A stretch of 64,000 nt of DNA from Ochotona curzoniae (GCF_017591425.1 NW_024467101.1:11544918-11608917); one strand, 5' to 3'. Positions 9,730-21,271 are shown, counted from the first letter of the stretch. Made by a program: numbers and translations. The notes: generated from the letters alone by a model not told the origin.

Positions 9730-10379
9730 GAAACAGAAAGAACTGGAGCCTAGGGGATTCATCCAGCAGGCTCACCCCTATCCAGGCCCTTCCGTTGACT
9801 CCAAGTGTGGTCACAGGGGCTGCCTCATCTCCTTGGCAGAGTCTGTAGTAGAATCATCTCCCATTCCTTGCAGCTCCAAAGGGCTGCTCCTTCGATGAGC
9901 AAGAAACTGGGCAAGTTTGCTGGGCAGCTAGTGGATGAGACCATTCAGACGGGAGCCTGGGGATCTGCAAACTTTGCAAGCAGGGGACTGGCAGGGACAG
10001 ATGAGTAGGGGCACCTGGCATTCTTAACCCCAGCTGCAGGTGTGGGTGCATCACACCCCTTGCCACACTGCAGGCTCACTAGGAGGAGGCCAACTGATCA
10101 GCAGGGATCACTTGGAGCCACCCCTGAGGCTGGAGTCATCTTAATGTTCTGGTTGATGTGTAACATACTGCAAGCATTCATGAAGCAAGTCTGCTCACGA
10201 ACCTGCTCCTGTATTTGACCTGTGATGGGGCTGTGTGTCTTTTGAATCCAGGGAGAGACACTGCTATGTGGTTAATGGACCGTTCTTTGGGACTAAGGTA
10301 GGGTTTTGAGGATTTCCTGTCCCACACCAATCTCCCAGGCTACTAAAATCTAGGAATTCCTCCGGGATGCGAGTGTTGG
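9730..10379. other. Unassigned intronic-type sequence
   Basis: Unique-looking DNA without recognised exon. The short frames at 9805-10066 have no domain support. Confidence 0.35.
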
Positions 10380-10545
10380 GTACCCTAGAAAAGCCCCAGG
10401 TCTGGGTCAGGAGATCGTATTTCAAATTTGTCTATAATATGCTGTGTGACTTGGGGCTGATCTAGCCCTCTCTGGGCGCTAACTGTGAAGAGGTTTCACA
10501 CATCCTCAGGTGACACTGGATGATGTCATAGATGAGATTTGTGAA
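10380..10545 (+). mobile_element. MIR SINE fossil
   Basis: 'aggtctgggtcaggagatcg', 'gctgtgtgacttggggctga', then 'gaagaggtttcacacatcct' follow MIR order at high divergence. The 'gctgtgtgactt' block is the clearest anchor. Confidence 0.5.
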
Positions 10546-10924
10546 ATCCCGAGGGATGGAATAGATTGGTGAAGAAACCTAGCACTCAGATCAGATCCAA
10601 GTTTAACTCCTTCTGCAAACCTTGGCTCCTCTGCTGGAACGCAGGCAGTTCACGGTCCCTGCCTCAGAAGGCCTTGAACATGACAGCACCCTGTCTGGCA
10701 TCTTGGAAACATAGAGCTCACATTGGCCATAGCAAGGCTGTTGGTTCTGGGGTCTTGTGCCCGGGCATCTGAGTGCTGTTCTCCCCAGGTATGCTGTCCT
10801 TGTCCCACCAGAGCACCAAGTGATCCTTGATTGGAGGTGGGTGGCCAGGGCGGCAGGGGGAATGACAGGGGTCCTTGTTCTCAACAATCACCTGATTACA
10901 TGCAGTCCCTTCCCCCTCCGTGCT

Positions 10925-11033
10925 CCCTCATAAAAGCACTGCTGGACCAGCTGCTCCTAGTGGGGAGCCCAGGGCGGTCTGGGAGGGATGGATGCACCCA
11001 GCTGCTGCGTCGCCATGACAACAGGAGGTGGAG
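10925..11033 (+). promoter_or_regulatory. Candidate TATA promoter and short coding first exon
   Basis: A TATA-like 'cataaaag' (10929-10936) sits about 30 bp upstream of a plausible start site near 10960. An ATG at 10988 opens a frame reading MDAPSCCVAMTTGGG. That frame runs into a near-ideal splice donor, GAG|GTAAGC, with the exon ending at 11033 (phase 1). Spacing of TATA, start, ATG and donor is what an alternative, tissue-restricted first exon would have. Against it, the peptide is short and unrecognised, and TATA-like and donor-like matches are common by chance. It lies 1.9 kb downstream of the CpG-island exon on the same strand. Confidence 0.3.
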
Positions 11034-11039
11034 GTAAGC

Positions 11040-11460
11040 CATCTCTATGGCTTCCACTTTGTGGCTGTCTAGGGGTAGGGGACACAAAGCAGAGAAGTTC
11101 AGTGTGTGTCTGGTGTTGGGCACTCAGACTGCTGGCAGGCTTGAGGCTGCCCCAGGCTGGACGGGTGAGGCTGCTCTTTGATAGGAACAGCCACACTGGT
11201 TTTTGTGGTGGAGAGGATGCTGGGAGTATAAGGGGATGCACTGAAATAGGACCACTGGGGAAGAAATGGGAAAGGCTGAGGCTTGAGGGTTTGCCCCATG
11301 TTCTTGGTAGGACAGGCAGACCTCATCCTATTGCTAGCCAACATGGAATAGATTCATGGTTATACAGTAGGGGCTGGGACAAGAGACATCTGTCTGCCCT
11401 GTGCTGGCTCAGTCTATGTACTTTCAGGATTCTGAGAAAATGAAGTTGGCTTTTCTTGGT
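11040..11460. other. Unassigned intronic-type sequence
   Basis: No recognised repeat or exon. A frame of 151 codons crosses 10988-11443 without splicing, but it has no domain and would read through the good donor at 11033. Confidence 0.35.
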
Positions 11461-11605
11461 GGAGTAGGGTGTGCATACGCACATGTGCATGTAGGCACCT
11501 TCTTACATAGCTTTGTGCACCTGTATTCACATGAGTAGGATGCACAGAAGAACCTGATTAGCACGTGTATGACTAGAATCCATGGGGGTGTGCTTGATGT
11601 CTGCT

Positions 11606-11607
<2 letters not shown>

Positions 11608-11659
<52 letters not shown>
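11608..11659 (+). repeat. (TG)n core with CG extension
   Basis: About 22 TG units run into 'tgcgcgcgtg', a continuous alternating purine-pyrimidine tract favouring Z-DNA. Confidence 0.95.
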
Positions 11660-11660
<1 letters not shown>

Positions 11661-12430
11661 CCTGTAAGAGAATGGCGGCTTGTGGGAATCAATGCGAGTG
11701 TAAATGAACTGACTTGCAAGCATTAAAATTACCGTGTATATGCTACGTGTGTGTGTGTGTGAGACCAAGCAGACCCATGCCTGTCCAGATGTCCATGTGT
11801 GAAGTGATGGTCTGTGTTTGCGAAGCTGGGCTTGGGTGCTAGTGCTAGTAATGGTACATGATGTTGGCATATGTTTATGTGGGTGTCTGCATATGTGTGC
11901 GCATGCCATACGTGTGTAATGGTACTTCGTGTATGTTGTGTTGTGACAAGTTTTCCTCAACTGTCTCTCTGTGTGTACACCGGTTTGTCATGCTGTCTGT
12001 GCGTCTGTGTGTGTTTCTGAGTATGTGTGCCTCTGAGTGTTAAATTGTATCGTTAGTGGTGTCTCTGCATACCAGTGTGTGTTTCAGTGTTGAGCATGCA
12101 CACATCTCCAAGTGTTTGCCTATGTAACATTGCCTACTTGGTCTTCTCTCTGAGTCTGTTTGCATTGGGGTACATTGGTTCCAGGATGTATTTGAATGTG
12201 ACTCTGTGCACGTGTGTCTCTGAAGGTGTGTTTCTGTGTGTCACGCTCTAACTTTTATGCACGTGTGTGAGAAGATTTCTGAGAGTTGTATTGCAGTTTC
12301 TCACACGGCCCTGAACGTGTACATGCTTCTCAGTATGTGTGCCTATCTACCCAGCAATATAACTTTTGCACCACTCCTGTTTCTGCCCTTCCAAGTGTGT
12401 GCCTGTCTGAGTGTAAATAGGGCTATAAAC

Positions 12431-12452
12431 GTGTGTGTGTGTGTGTGTGTGT
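12431..12452 (+). repeat. (GT)n microsatellite
   Basis: Eleven pure GT units at the right end of the TG-rich kilobase. Confidence 0.95.
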
Positions 12453-12754
12453 AGGGGTGAGGAGTTATGAGCACACCTAAGTTAGAAACCACCCTTGTCC
12501 TTAGAAGTTGGCTCTTTCTTCCATACCTCCAGTGTGTGATTTCCTCATGCTGTGTTTCTCCTAAATGTTGACTCAACAGTTGATGTTAGCTCTAAGTGGG
12601 GCATGAGGAGGTGCCGTGTTCATATTTCCGAGTAAGTGCCTGTTCTTATAGGGCTCCAAAGCCCCATGAATTCTCTGTGCCCATTTCCCTTGCCCCAGCA
12701 ACAGCCCAAATCTCTCCCACCAGAAACTGCCACTTAGGATAGTTTCTGAACAAA

Positions 12755-12915
12755 CACAGATGTTGGAAGCGCAGGTATAATTTTAGGCAGAAGGTCTGAA
12801 AATAGGCAGCCTAGGATGTGCCGAACATCTCGACAGCAGTGTTTCTAATTAGGAGCAACTTGTTTTCCTTAAATAAACAAATCAAGTGAGGAAAGAAATT
12901 GCCCGAGATTAATGG
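12755..12915. other. Candidate conserved non-coding element
   Basis: Unique AT-rich block with 'tctaattaggagc' (homeodomain core), 'ccttaaataaacaaatcaag' (forkhead-like) and 'gagattaatgg'. There is no repeat similarity. The call rests on motif density only. Confidence 0.25.
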
Positions 12916-13639
12916 CTCCCCGGAGCAGGTCCAGATGTTGGCAAGATGGGAGCTAGCTCAGGGTAGGAGTGAGTCCGTGGTCCCCATGTGCCAATGCTCA
13001 GGGTCTCTTGCAGACTGTGACCAAGAGCTAACAAGGCAGAGGGGAGGAGCAGGTGATATGGATAAGGCCAGCCCGGGGTGGGGTCCCTTCCAAGGTCTGG
13101 CAGGTGTTTAATTATTGGGGTATGTGCATTATTGACCCAATTCCTCCACTTCCTGGCACTGCTGGCCTTCACCCTAAGACTCTGCCGTTCTTTTTACTCC
13201 GGGGCAGGCAGTGTTGATGCCCCCAGTCCTTGTGGAGATCAGCTGTGTGAGTAACTTTTGTCATTCACTGAGGCAGATGCTACACTGCACCTGCTGCAGC
13301 TTAGGCCTTGCGGGCCATGGATGTCTGTCAGGCTGAGAAAACAGCCCCTCAAACCCTGGCTACTGTCACTTCACTTGGCTCTAGAAGGAACACATGTGGA
13401 AACCCCCCATAAGCCCAAACCCTGGTGAAGCACTGAGGTCTCACACACAGGCTGGCTAAGTAAATGCTTCTCATGAGTGATGGAGTTGCCGGTTGCTTGT
13501 TTTGTGGCATTCTTGCTGCCGTTGCTAACTGATGCAGTCCCCAGTAGCTTGTCTTGATTCTCATCTCCTGTTTGACTATGGGACTCAGAGCCATACCGTG
13601 AACACCTTGTATTTCTCACTGTTGATGGGTGGGATGTCT

Positions 13640-13880
13640 CAGGAGCTTGATCTTCAGAGTGGTAATGTTAAGAACTGGTGGGACTTTTAGGGTTTGGGAT
13701 CTACTAGAGGTTCTTTGGTCTATTTGGGGCACCCAGGCTCTCTGGCTTTCTGTCTGGCAGTTCAGTTTCTGTCTCTGACCTATAGTCTCTGAACTGGTGT
13801 TCATGTCATGGGCCTTGAACCTCCTGGACTGTCAGTTGAATAAACCTCTTGTCTCTGTAGATGACATAATCTCACGTATT
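13640..13880 (+). mobile_element. ERVL-MaLR-like LTR 3' part
   Basis: Contains 'ggtaatgttaagaactggtg', 'ggacttttaggg', then 'gaacctcctggactgtcag', 'ttgaataaacctcttgtc' and 'tctcacgtattttatcgtag', in the order of MaLR LTR 3' ends. It is diverged, and the subfamily is not assigned. Confidence 0.5.
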
Positions 13881-13964
13881 TTATCGTAGCGCAGTTTCCC
13901 AGCCCCTACCTTGCTTTCTGCCCATTTGAGCGTCAACAGTGATAATAGCAGACGATGTTGATGG

Positions 13965-14150
13965 AGTATTTGTTAGGGATAGCACACACCAGGGGCTGGA
14001 CACGTATCGTCTGTCACTCTTAGTAACCCCGGGAGGTCGTGTGCATTACAGACTCCTGTTGTTGTGTGTGAGACTCAGAGAGCTGAGGTGACTTGCCCAG
14101 GTCACACAGGTCAGAAGAATTGTTCCTGGAGTCTACACAAAGTTCACTTG
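13965..14150 (-). mobile_element. MIR SINE fossil, antisense
   Basis: 'gagactcagagagctgagg', 'tgacttgcccaggtcacaca' and 'ggtcagaag' are the antisense MIR core. Confidence 0.7.
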
Positions 14151-14588
14151 ACACTGGAGCCTGTGTTTTGAACCAATGATGTCATATTGCCGCCCCAATG
14201 CCAGTGGGATGGTTGACGTCACTGATGTCATAGCATGTGGTCGGCATTCTTCCCTTAACTCACTGAGGATTTGGGTCGGCAGGAATTAACCCTCTCACTC
14301 AAGGTGCTGCTAACTGGGTTGTGGATTCAGACGCGGTTAAATTGACAACATCCTTCACCCAATGCTGGAAAACCTTCCTCTCCCTAGTCTTCTCCTCCCC
14401 TACGTGGAGTGTGGGACATCAGAGCACTTCTGAGGTGGGAGGAAGCAGGTACGTAGGGATTTGCCTGCAACTGAGGCTGTTCCAGGCTCAGGGACTTTCA
14501 GTGCTAAAACTAGGAGGACCCCAGGCAAAGCTGGACACGTTGTCAGTCTATTGCAAGAGGAGCGCTCAGAGACTAATCCAGAACAGAG

Positions 14589-14783
14589 ATCAGCAAATCT
14601 GACCCGCCACCTGTTTTGTAAACAAAGTTTTATTGGAACGATGCCCAGGCTATTCTTTTACATATTGTCTGTGGTTGTTTTGGACTAGGGTGGCAAAGTT
14701 GAGCAGTTGTGACAAAAACCATATGGTCTACAAAAGCTTGAAATATTTATTATCTGGCCTGTTACTGAAAATTTTTGCTGACA
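14589..14783 (-). mobile_element. hAT-type non-autonomous DNA transposon
   Basis: It has short terminal inverted repeats, 'tcagcaaat' at the left and 'atttttgctga' at the right. The interior reads 'gttttattggaac', 'ttgtctgtggttg', 'ggcaaagttgagcagttg', 'caaaaaccatatggtc' and 'gaaatatttattatctggcc'. This is the antisense of a common mammalian hAT repeat ('ctgtaaagggcca...tgctgac' type). A fragment of the same family lies at 57815. Confidence 0.7.
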
Positions 14784-15585
14784 TCTAAGCTAATAATTCC
14801 AGCCAGGGTCTTGGGTGTAGGCCAAAGGAGACTTAGACAAGAATTCTGTAAACTTGGCTGAATGACTATGGGTAGGATGGCATGAGAGGTTTATCTGCAT
14901 CCAGGTGAGGAGCCCGGAAGATCAGAAAAGGTACAGTAGATGTGATGATCAGAGAGAACTCTCACATGGGCAGAGATCCAGAGAGGAGAGGTGCCCAGAC
15001 CGCAGAGGGAAGCAGGTGCCTTTAGGTGGGAGGCAGCTGTGTCTGCGGTCTCCTGGAGCCCATGGGACAGTGGGCCTGGCCCAGCATGATGCTTCTCATG
15101 TCCAGATTCCTATGTTTCTAACTGGGCTGTCAATTATGGGGTTATTTGTGGATTACTTGAAATTCACTATGATGTGAGCATGCAGCAGAGAAGAACCTTT
15201 GTGTGGGAAGTGAACAGATCTGTACACTGGTGCTGCCATCTGACTTAGAGGTGGAAAGCAAATCCCATAGTCTTTTTGAGCCTTAATTTTTTTTTTTTAA
15301 TCCTCAGCGTGGAAGAGGAATCAGAGGATACTATGAGGTCTTCTGTACGTTTGCCTTTATGGTCACACTTCCTTTTCTAACTGAAGTTTTAAAGACTTAA
15401 ATATATGGTGGCCTCTGTTCCCCAGGTGGCCCTGTCAGGCCCTGATATGTGCAGACCCTCCCAATGACAGTGGTGGGAACAGGGTAGTAGTGGTGGTGGT
15501 GATGCTGGTGGTAGCTGCTGCTGGTGGGAAAGCTGCAATGCCTGGGGTTGTGATCAGATCTTCACGTCCATCCTGTGACAGTTCT
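14784..15585. other. Unassigned sequence with short GTG/CTG-rich run
   Basis: Mostly unique-looking. The stretch 15483-15530 is an imperfect (GTG)n/(CTG)n run and 15290-15298 is a short T run. No exon was recognised. Confidence 0.4.
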
Positions 15586-15589
15586 TGTG

Positions 15590-15710
15590 GGTTAAGAAAT
15601 CTCATGCTCCGTTTTCAGGTGAGGACACTTAGAGAGGTTCATTGCCTGTCCAAGGTCACATAGGCAGGGAGTGACACAACTGGGGTTCCCAGCCGCATCT
15701 GTGTTCTCAG
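15590..15710 (-). mobile_element. MIR SINE fossil, antisense
   Basis: 'cttagagaggttcattgcc', 'gtccaaggtcacataggc' and 'actggggttcccagc' match antisense MIR. Confidence 0.65.
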
Positions 15711-16350
15711 CCATTCCTCTCCCCTACCTCTGCCCCTGAGTTGTCTCACTGTGCTTTTCTGGGTGACGATGGAAAGCTGTTTCAGGAATTCTTCCGAGTT
15801 CCTTCTCATCTTTGAACTTGGAAGTTGCATGGCCAGGCCAGCAGCCATCCTCAAACATGCCTCAGGATAACGAGCCTGCATCTGTCAGGGAGCCTCATGG
15901 CTAGCAGGGCAGACCATAAATGGCTGGAGGGCCCACTCAGGACAGTGAGCAGCAGGTGGCTCAGGCAGGGGTCCTGCTATAGTGTGCTGTGGCTTTACAT
16001 GTTCATGGCAAGCTTGCATCAAGCTGGGACAGCACTGTGTTTTCTGTGATAAACTGTAGAGCATCGCCATTGCCTGGAGATAGCAGCTCCTCTGCTGGAT
16101 TGTCTGCAAGGTGAGCCTCGCTTTGCTGAGATGGCCTTGACCCAGGCTTTTCCTAAGTGACCACCCATGGGCCACTTGCCCAAGCTCTTTACATTTTGTG
16201 TGTCTGCCTTGTGAGACAAATAGAAGGCTGAAATGTTGGAACAATTAAACTAGTTTTAATTTTCAAACAGCTCTTAGCGATATCACCAATAGGTGGCATT
16301 TTGGGCCAGTTGTCTTGGAAACACAAATCTATAGAAAACAGGGGGAAAAA
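15711..16350. other. Unassigned non-coding sequence
   Basis: No repeat or exon recognised. The opposing open frames at 15825-16244 lack domain features. Confidence 0.35.
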
Positions 16351-16356
16351 AGGAGG

Positions 16357-16645
16357 GGCTGGGCGCTTGGCATTATGGATTAAGATGCCACCTTTAATAT
16401 AAAAATTCCTGGGTATGAGTCCTGGCTCTGTTATCTGCTAATGCATGCCACGGAAGGACTTAGGTGATGGCTCAGGTGCTTGTGTCCCCGCCATTCGCAT
16501 GGAAGATCCAGATCAAGTTTCTGGCTCTTGACTTTAGCTTGGCTCAGTCCAGACTTTTGTGGACATTTGGGGAATGAACCACTGGATGAAAAATCTCTCT
16601 GTCCTTCAAATAAGTTAGATAAAGAAGCTTAAAACCACAGAAAAG
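16357..16645 (+). mobile_element. Old CSINE copy
   Basis: 'ggggctgggcgcttggcatt', 'ggattaagatgcc', 'gggtatgagtcctggctctg', then 'tttctggctcttgac', 'ggacatttggggaatgaacc' and 'tctctgtccttcaaataa' give full CSINE order at high divergence. Confidence 0.75.
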
Positions 16646-17730
16646 GAAATTGTTCTAGTTTAGTTGCCACAGTGTCTATGCCAGCAAAGAGTCAACGTTT
16701 GGGTCCTTTGTTGCACGCCTCTCTGATGTGCTCCGTGACCAGAGTTCTCAGACTCAGCATCTGCAGGAGCGAAGGAAGGCATGTGGGACAGCAGAGAAAG
16801 CACAGTGACAGGCACTAGAAGCCACAACAGCCTGGGAGCCAGGTACACAGAAGGAGCTGGACAAAGGAACAGAGAAACGAGAGAATTGCAGCTTGCGAGA
16901 GTTGAGTGCAAGGGTCTGGTGATCCCTTCATCTCAGCAGTTTGTGCTCGGCTGACTGCCCAGGGGCGGCTCAGTCCTGGGCTCTGTGGCAGCCCCAAGCA
17001 AGAGTTCAATATTGTTGACTAGGCAGGCAATAGGCAAGGAATCCACCATTGTCTAAAACAGTTCGGTCCCCTGGACATTTCTGTGTATGAAGCCTCAATG
17101 TCTGGAAAACTCACTTCCACGGAACATTCCTTTTTTCACAGTATTGGGTAATTGACATTGAACTGTACCCAGAAGAGTGTCTGACATTCAAGAAATAAAC
17201 ATTCTTTGACATTCAGCTGAATCTAGGTTCAGATCTGAGCCGCGTGACAGCGGCAAATGGCTCGGTCTCTGGCCTCAGTGTCCTGCTGTGTACGTTGAGG
17301 ACAGCTACAAATGAGCTACAGCCACCACTGCTGCAAACCAGAATGCTTTCTTGTGTGTGCTTCGCAGAAAGAATGGCACAAGCGCCTCTGGCTTATGATG
17401 TTTGCTTCCGTTTTCTGCAGCTCGTGTGGGAGCCACTCACACACACAAACCAGCATGGCCACGACTCAGCAGAGCAGAATTCTGCCTGCCCAGTGGCTAG
17501 CATGTGAGAGGGTACTGATAATCCAGTGGTTGGCTTGCAGTGCCCACCACCAGGACCAGGGTGTACTGGGATGGAGCTGAGTGAGCCAGGCTCAGAGAAA
17601 TAACACAGCATCTCTAAACATGCCAGTAGCTGGACACCAATGCCCTGTTTAACTCTGGCTTAATTCAGGGGTAGGGACGTTAGTACCTTATGCTGCGGGA
17701 TTTAATAAGGTCATGTTGTGATCTTTCTTG
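16646..17730. other. Unassigned non-coding sequence
   Basis: About 1.1 kb with no recognised exon or repeat. Short frames on both strands lack domains. Confidence 0.35.
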
Positions 17731-17734
17731 CTTG

Positions 17735-17895
17735 TAGGATGTGTGATCCTATACAAGTTTATGAGCTCTCTAGGTCTCTATTTCCTCATCTGTGAAATGG
17801 CCCCATAACAACCCTAAAAAGAAGGCCTCACTATTCCCATTTCACAGATGAGAAAAATGGCTCATTCTACACTCAACGAAGATCACATAAGCCAG
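17735..17895. mobile_element. Two opposed MIR fragments
   Basis: A sense MIR core ('tctatttcctcatctgtgaa') is followed within about 30 bp by an antisense core ('cccatttcacagatgagaaa'). The two cores can pair as a hairpin. Confidence 0.65.
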
Positions 17896-18849
17896 AAAAA
17901 AGGCCATTTTTCTCCAGTGGGCATAAGTAGCTAGGATTCCTCTTGGCACAGAGTGTCAATGAGCTTCTGTTTGGGACCAGGGCAAGGATAGATCTGCCAA
18001 TGTCTGCATCTTCTCCAGATCAGCTGGGACCACCCCAGTAAATTTTCCTTCTGTATGTGGGCTTTCTCTTCCACAAACACTGCTGAATGATTGTATTGAT
18101 TCATAAGCTTATTTTCTCATTTATCCAGACTTCCTTTATTGAACTCTTACCTCATACCCTATCTGCCAGGTCTTGTACTAAACCCTGAGACAAATGCAGG
18201 CAGGTAGACCTGGTAGTGATATACCCTGGAAGCAAGGGGGAAACACAGGGGCCATTGTTCTAGGAGAGCATGAGAATCCACTTCAAGGCTGTGCTGCTGC
18301 CCCCAAGACAGGATGGGCACATAGTAGGTGTTCAAGGTTTGTTAAGCAAGCACATGCTTGAGTTTTTTCAATCCTTAATGTCATCACCTGGACAGATCCT
18401 TCAACAATCTGAACCACTGAGTTCTCAGGTCTGAGTGAGAGTAGGATCCTCAACTCATCAGCTTACAAATGAAAAGAAGAAAGAGCTGAGTCTCCAAGTC
18501 ATTCTTCAGGCATTGGAGCAGGTCTGTGTCCAAATGAGGTTCGATGACTGCATGGGTGGAACCAGTTAGCTGAGTGCCTCGTCATGCTCCAGGAGGTGAC
18601 TTGTTTTCATGAGTACCAAAGCTCCTACTTCGGCCTCTCTGATGTGGGAACCTGAAACAGACCCAGAGCCTGTAAGGGGAGATGGTTCCTGGCTCAGTTT
18701 AGGGCAGCGATGGAGGGGTGAGGTGAGGTGAAGGGTTCGCTCTCCAGGATGAGCAAATTGAAAGCTATGTAGCTTTGGCATTCCAGGTCTAAGCCAGCTA
18801 CTTGAGTTTCACAGATCAGATCTGCTGTTGAGTGCACAAGCTTTTCACA
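17896..18849. other. Mostly unassigned, with a MIR tail
   Basis: 18305-18345 ('gggcacatagtaggtgttca') is the tail of a MIR. The rest has no recognised feature. Confidence 0.4.
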
Positions 18850-19545
18850 GGTGTCCCAGCCCCTGAGCCTCATCTTTTCTAGCTATACAATGGGAGTAGT
18901 AACAATAGTGCCTTCTCTTAGGCTCGCTCTGACTATTTAGTAAGCTAATCTACAAGATAACCCTCCCACAGTACCTGGCGTGGAGTCAGTGCTCTGAATA
19001 ATAGCTGTATTATTGGTGATAACAGCGAGAGACCAAGCCCCCTCTCCGGGGCTCTGAAATGCTAGCATGGGGCACAGATAGCTCCACATAACAGAAGCAC
19101 ATAGACAGGCTGCAGTTAATGATGGATGGGATCCTGCTAGGTCACCAGGAACTATCAAGGGGCATTGGGTTTGGGGGTCAGCCAGATCAGACCATTGACC
19201 GGCCACATGACCTTGGACCAGTGGCGTCATTTTCTGAACCTCTGTTTTCTCACCTGTGAAAGAAAGCTGTGGAAATCAAAGGTGATATGGCCATTTCCAT
19301 GGGCAGAGCAAGAACTCAAAAGGTGTGTGGGGATAGCCTGGGTTCCAGTTATCTGTCTCTGCTACTTTTCAGCTCAGTGGCTGTGGGCTGTGACTCAGCC
19401 ATTCATGCTTAAGTTTCCTCATTTGTAAAGCTGAGATGATAATAATCCTGCCTGCCCTTGAAGGACTATGTGGAAATTCTGTAATGGAGCGTGGTACGTT
19501 GTACGAGTGTGGTAGTATGAGTTAGTGACATTCTTGTTCTAATCA
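18850..19545 (+). mobile_element. Series of three sense MIR fossils
   Basis: Three MIR cores lie in tandem orientation. The first is near 18860-19015 ('cctgagcctcatctttt... acaatggg'). The second is near 19180-19275 ('ccacatgaccttggacc', 'cctctgttttctcacctg'). The third is near 19340-19540 ('cagtggctgtgggctgtgac', 'aagtttcctcatttgtaaag'). They are old and diverged. Confidence 0.65.
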
Positions 19546-19547
19546 GA

Positions 19548-19965
19548 TAATTTATTTCAAAGACAGGCAAAGCAGTTCCTAAGTATCCACAGGTAGAGTG
19601 ACAGGTGTGGAAGTTTCACCCCGTAATCCACTCCTACGCAGCAAGAGGACCATCCTGTTGTCAGTATCTCTCCCGTCCGTCTGTCTGTGCAAAATACAGT
19701 TTCAAAAAGGAGTGGGGGAAGATCTTCCACCAGCAAATGGCCACAATGGCAAGGGCTGGGTCAAACTACATCCAGGAAATCCATCTGGGTCTCCTCCATG
19801 GATGACTGGGGACCAAGTAGTTGGGCCGTCTTCCACTGCTTTTCCAGGTACATTAGCAGGGAACTGGATCAAAAGTGGATCAGTCAGGACTTAAACTGGT
19901 GTTCATATGAGATACTAGTGTCACAGGCTGTGGCTTAACCCACTGCCCCACAACACAGACATGCC
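19548..19965 (-). mobile_element. Old CSINE, antisense
   Basis: Antisense CSINE with tail 'gataatttatttcaaagaca', 'ccatggatgactggggacca', 'cattagcagggaactggatc' and 'aggacttaaactggtgttca', ending in 'cccactgccccac'. About 100 bp of unrelated sequence sits between tail and body. Confidence 0.65.
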
Positions 19966-20761
19966 CCCTACCAATGTTCTGGTCCCTCTGGTTTTGGGAA
20001 CTGGTTGATCATGATAGGCTAACCTGTGTTTAGAGAGAGACAGGCTGAGAGTGAGGCTTGGTACCCTCATGGTTCATTCCTTGAGTGCTAGCATTGAGTG
20101 GAGGTGGTTTCACAACTTCTTATACCTCCCCAGGTTCGCATCTCCCCTGGGAAAGGGATTTTACTTCTCGCTATATCCCATGTACCCTGCCTGCTCTTGG
20201 TACAGTTCTAAAGTCTCCAGCTGCTGGGATCACAGCACCTTTGAGTCTGGACTTCAGCAGAGCAGCTCAGGTAGCCATTGCAGGAGGTCAGCCCTCCTTC
20301 TACCCCTGCACATTGTACAGGCGAAGTTTGTCTGAAATCTGACATGGTTGGTGCCGAGCTGGGACTACTACTTCTCCCTCCTGATCCCTGTCAGGCCCCA
20401 TGGCCCCTTAGATTTCCTGCCACTTTCATGCATCCCTGGATGTGATTCCTCTGTCTGGTGCAGCAAGAGACAGCACATGTAGTGGCCTTAGCAATACACA
20501 TCTGTGATCCTGCCCTTCTGGGAGTCAGAGCTATGTTCTTTCTAGAGGCTCCCAGGGAGAATCGACTTCTGAGACTTTTCCACATCTGTAAGCTGCCTAC
20601 ATACCTTGGCTCACTGCCGCAAATCACCCTGACCTGTATTTTTATCATTAACCTTGCACCATTAACCTTGCTCAGAACCTTCTGCCTCCCTCTTACAAGG
20701 ACCCATACTATGGCGTGGACCCACTCAAGGTCCCTAACATAATCACATCAGCATAGTCCCT

Positions 20762-21090
20762 TTTAAAAAAATATTTATTTGTATTTTTTATTTGAAACAC
20801 AGAATTTACAGAAAAAGGAGAGACAGAGATGGAGATAGAAGGCTTCCATCCATAGGTTTACCACCCAAAGGGCCACAATGGCTGGAGCTGAGCTGAGCTG
20901 AAGCCAGGAGCTTCTTCCAGGTCTCCCACATGGGATCAGAGGCCCGAGACTTTGGGTAATCCTCTGGTGCATTCTTAGGCCACAAGCAGGGAGCTAGATG
21001 GGAAGTGGAATAGCCAGGACACAAATTGGCATCCACGTTGGATGCCAGCACTGCAGGCAGAGTTCGCTACTGCGCTGGTGCCTACACAGT
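20762..21090 (-). mobile_element. CSINE, antisense
   Basis: Near-complete antisense CSINE: 'aaaaaatatttatttgtat', 'aggagagacagagatgg', 'caggtctcccacatggg', 'cacaagcagggagctagat' and 'gccaggacacaaattggc'. The 9-bp agtcccttt occurs just before and just after it and is a plausible target duplication. Confidence 0.8.
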
Positions 21091-21180
21091 CCCTTTCATT
21101 GTGTGAGCTCAGACACGCACAGCTTCATAAAAGGGGTGTCTTGAGAGAATATTTGGCCACATAGTGAGGAGCCGGTTTAC

Positions 21181-21219
21181 ATTCTCTCTCTCTCAATCTC
21201 TCTCAATCTCTCTCTCTGT

Positions 21220-21270
<51 letters not shown>
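21181..21270 (+). repeat. (TC)n then (CA)n compound microsatellite
   Basis: Imperfect TC-rich tract (21181-21221) followed by about 24 CA units to 21270. Confidence 0.95.

Positions 21271-21271
<1 letters not shown>

Larger units (their letters stand above)
11465..12460 (+). repeat. Kilobase of TG-rich cryptically simple DNA
   Basis: One strand is dominated by TGTG, TGTGC and 'ctctgagtgt'-like words over about 1 kb, around pure (TG)n cores at 11608-11652 and 12431-12452. Unusually many 'acgtgtg' and 'gcgcgcg' steps occur. It looks like an old, expanded and mutated TG microsatellite. Open frames here are simply translated dinucleotide repeats. Confidence 0.75.

Noticed and set aside
10783..10800. 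Splice acceptor 'ctgttctccccag' followed at once by 'gtatgc'
   Set aside because: Acceptor and donor share the same point, leaving no exon between. Likely chance.
11424..11960. 178-codon minus-strand frame rich in His-Thr
   Set aside because: It is the translated (CA)n side of the TG-rich kilobase.
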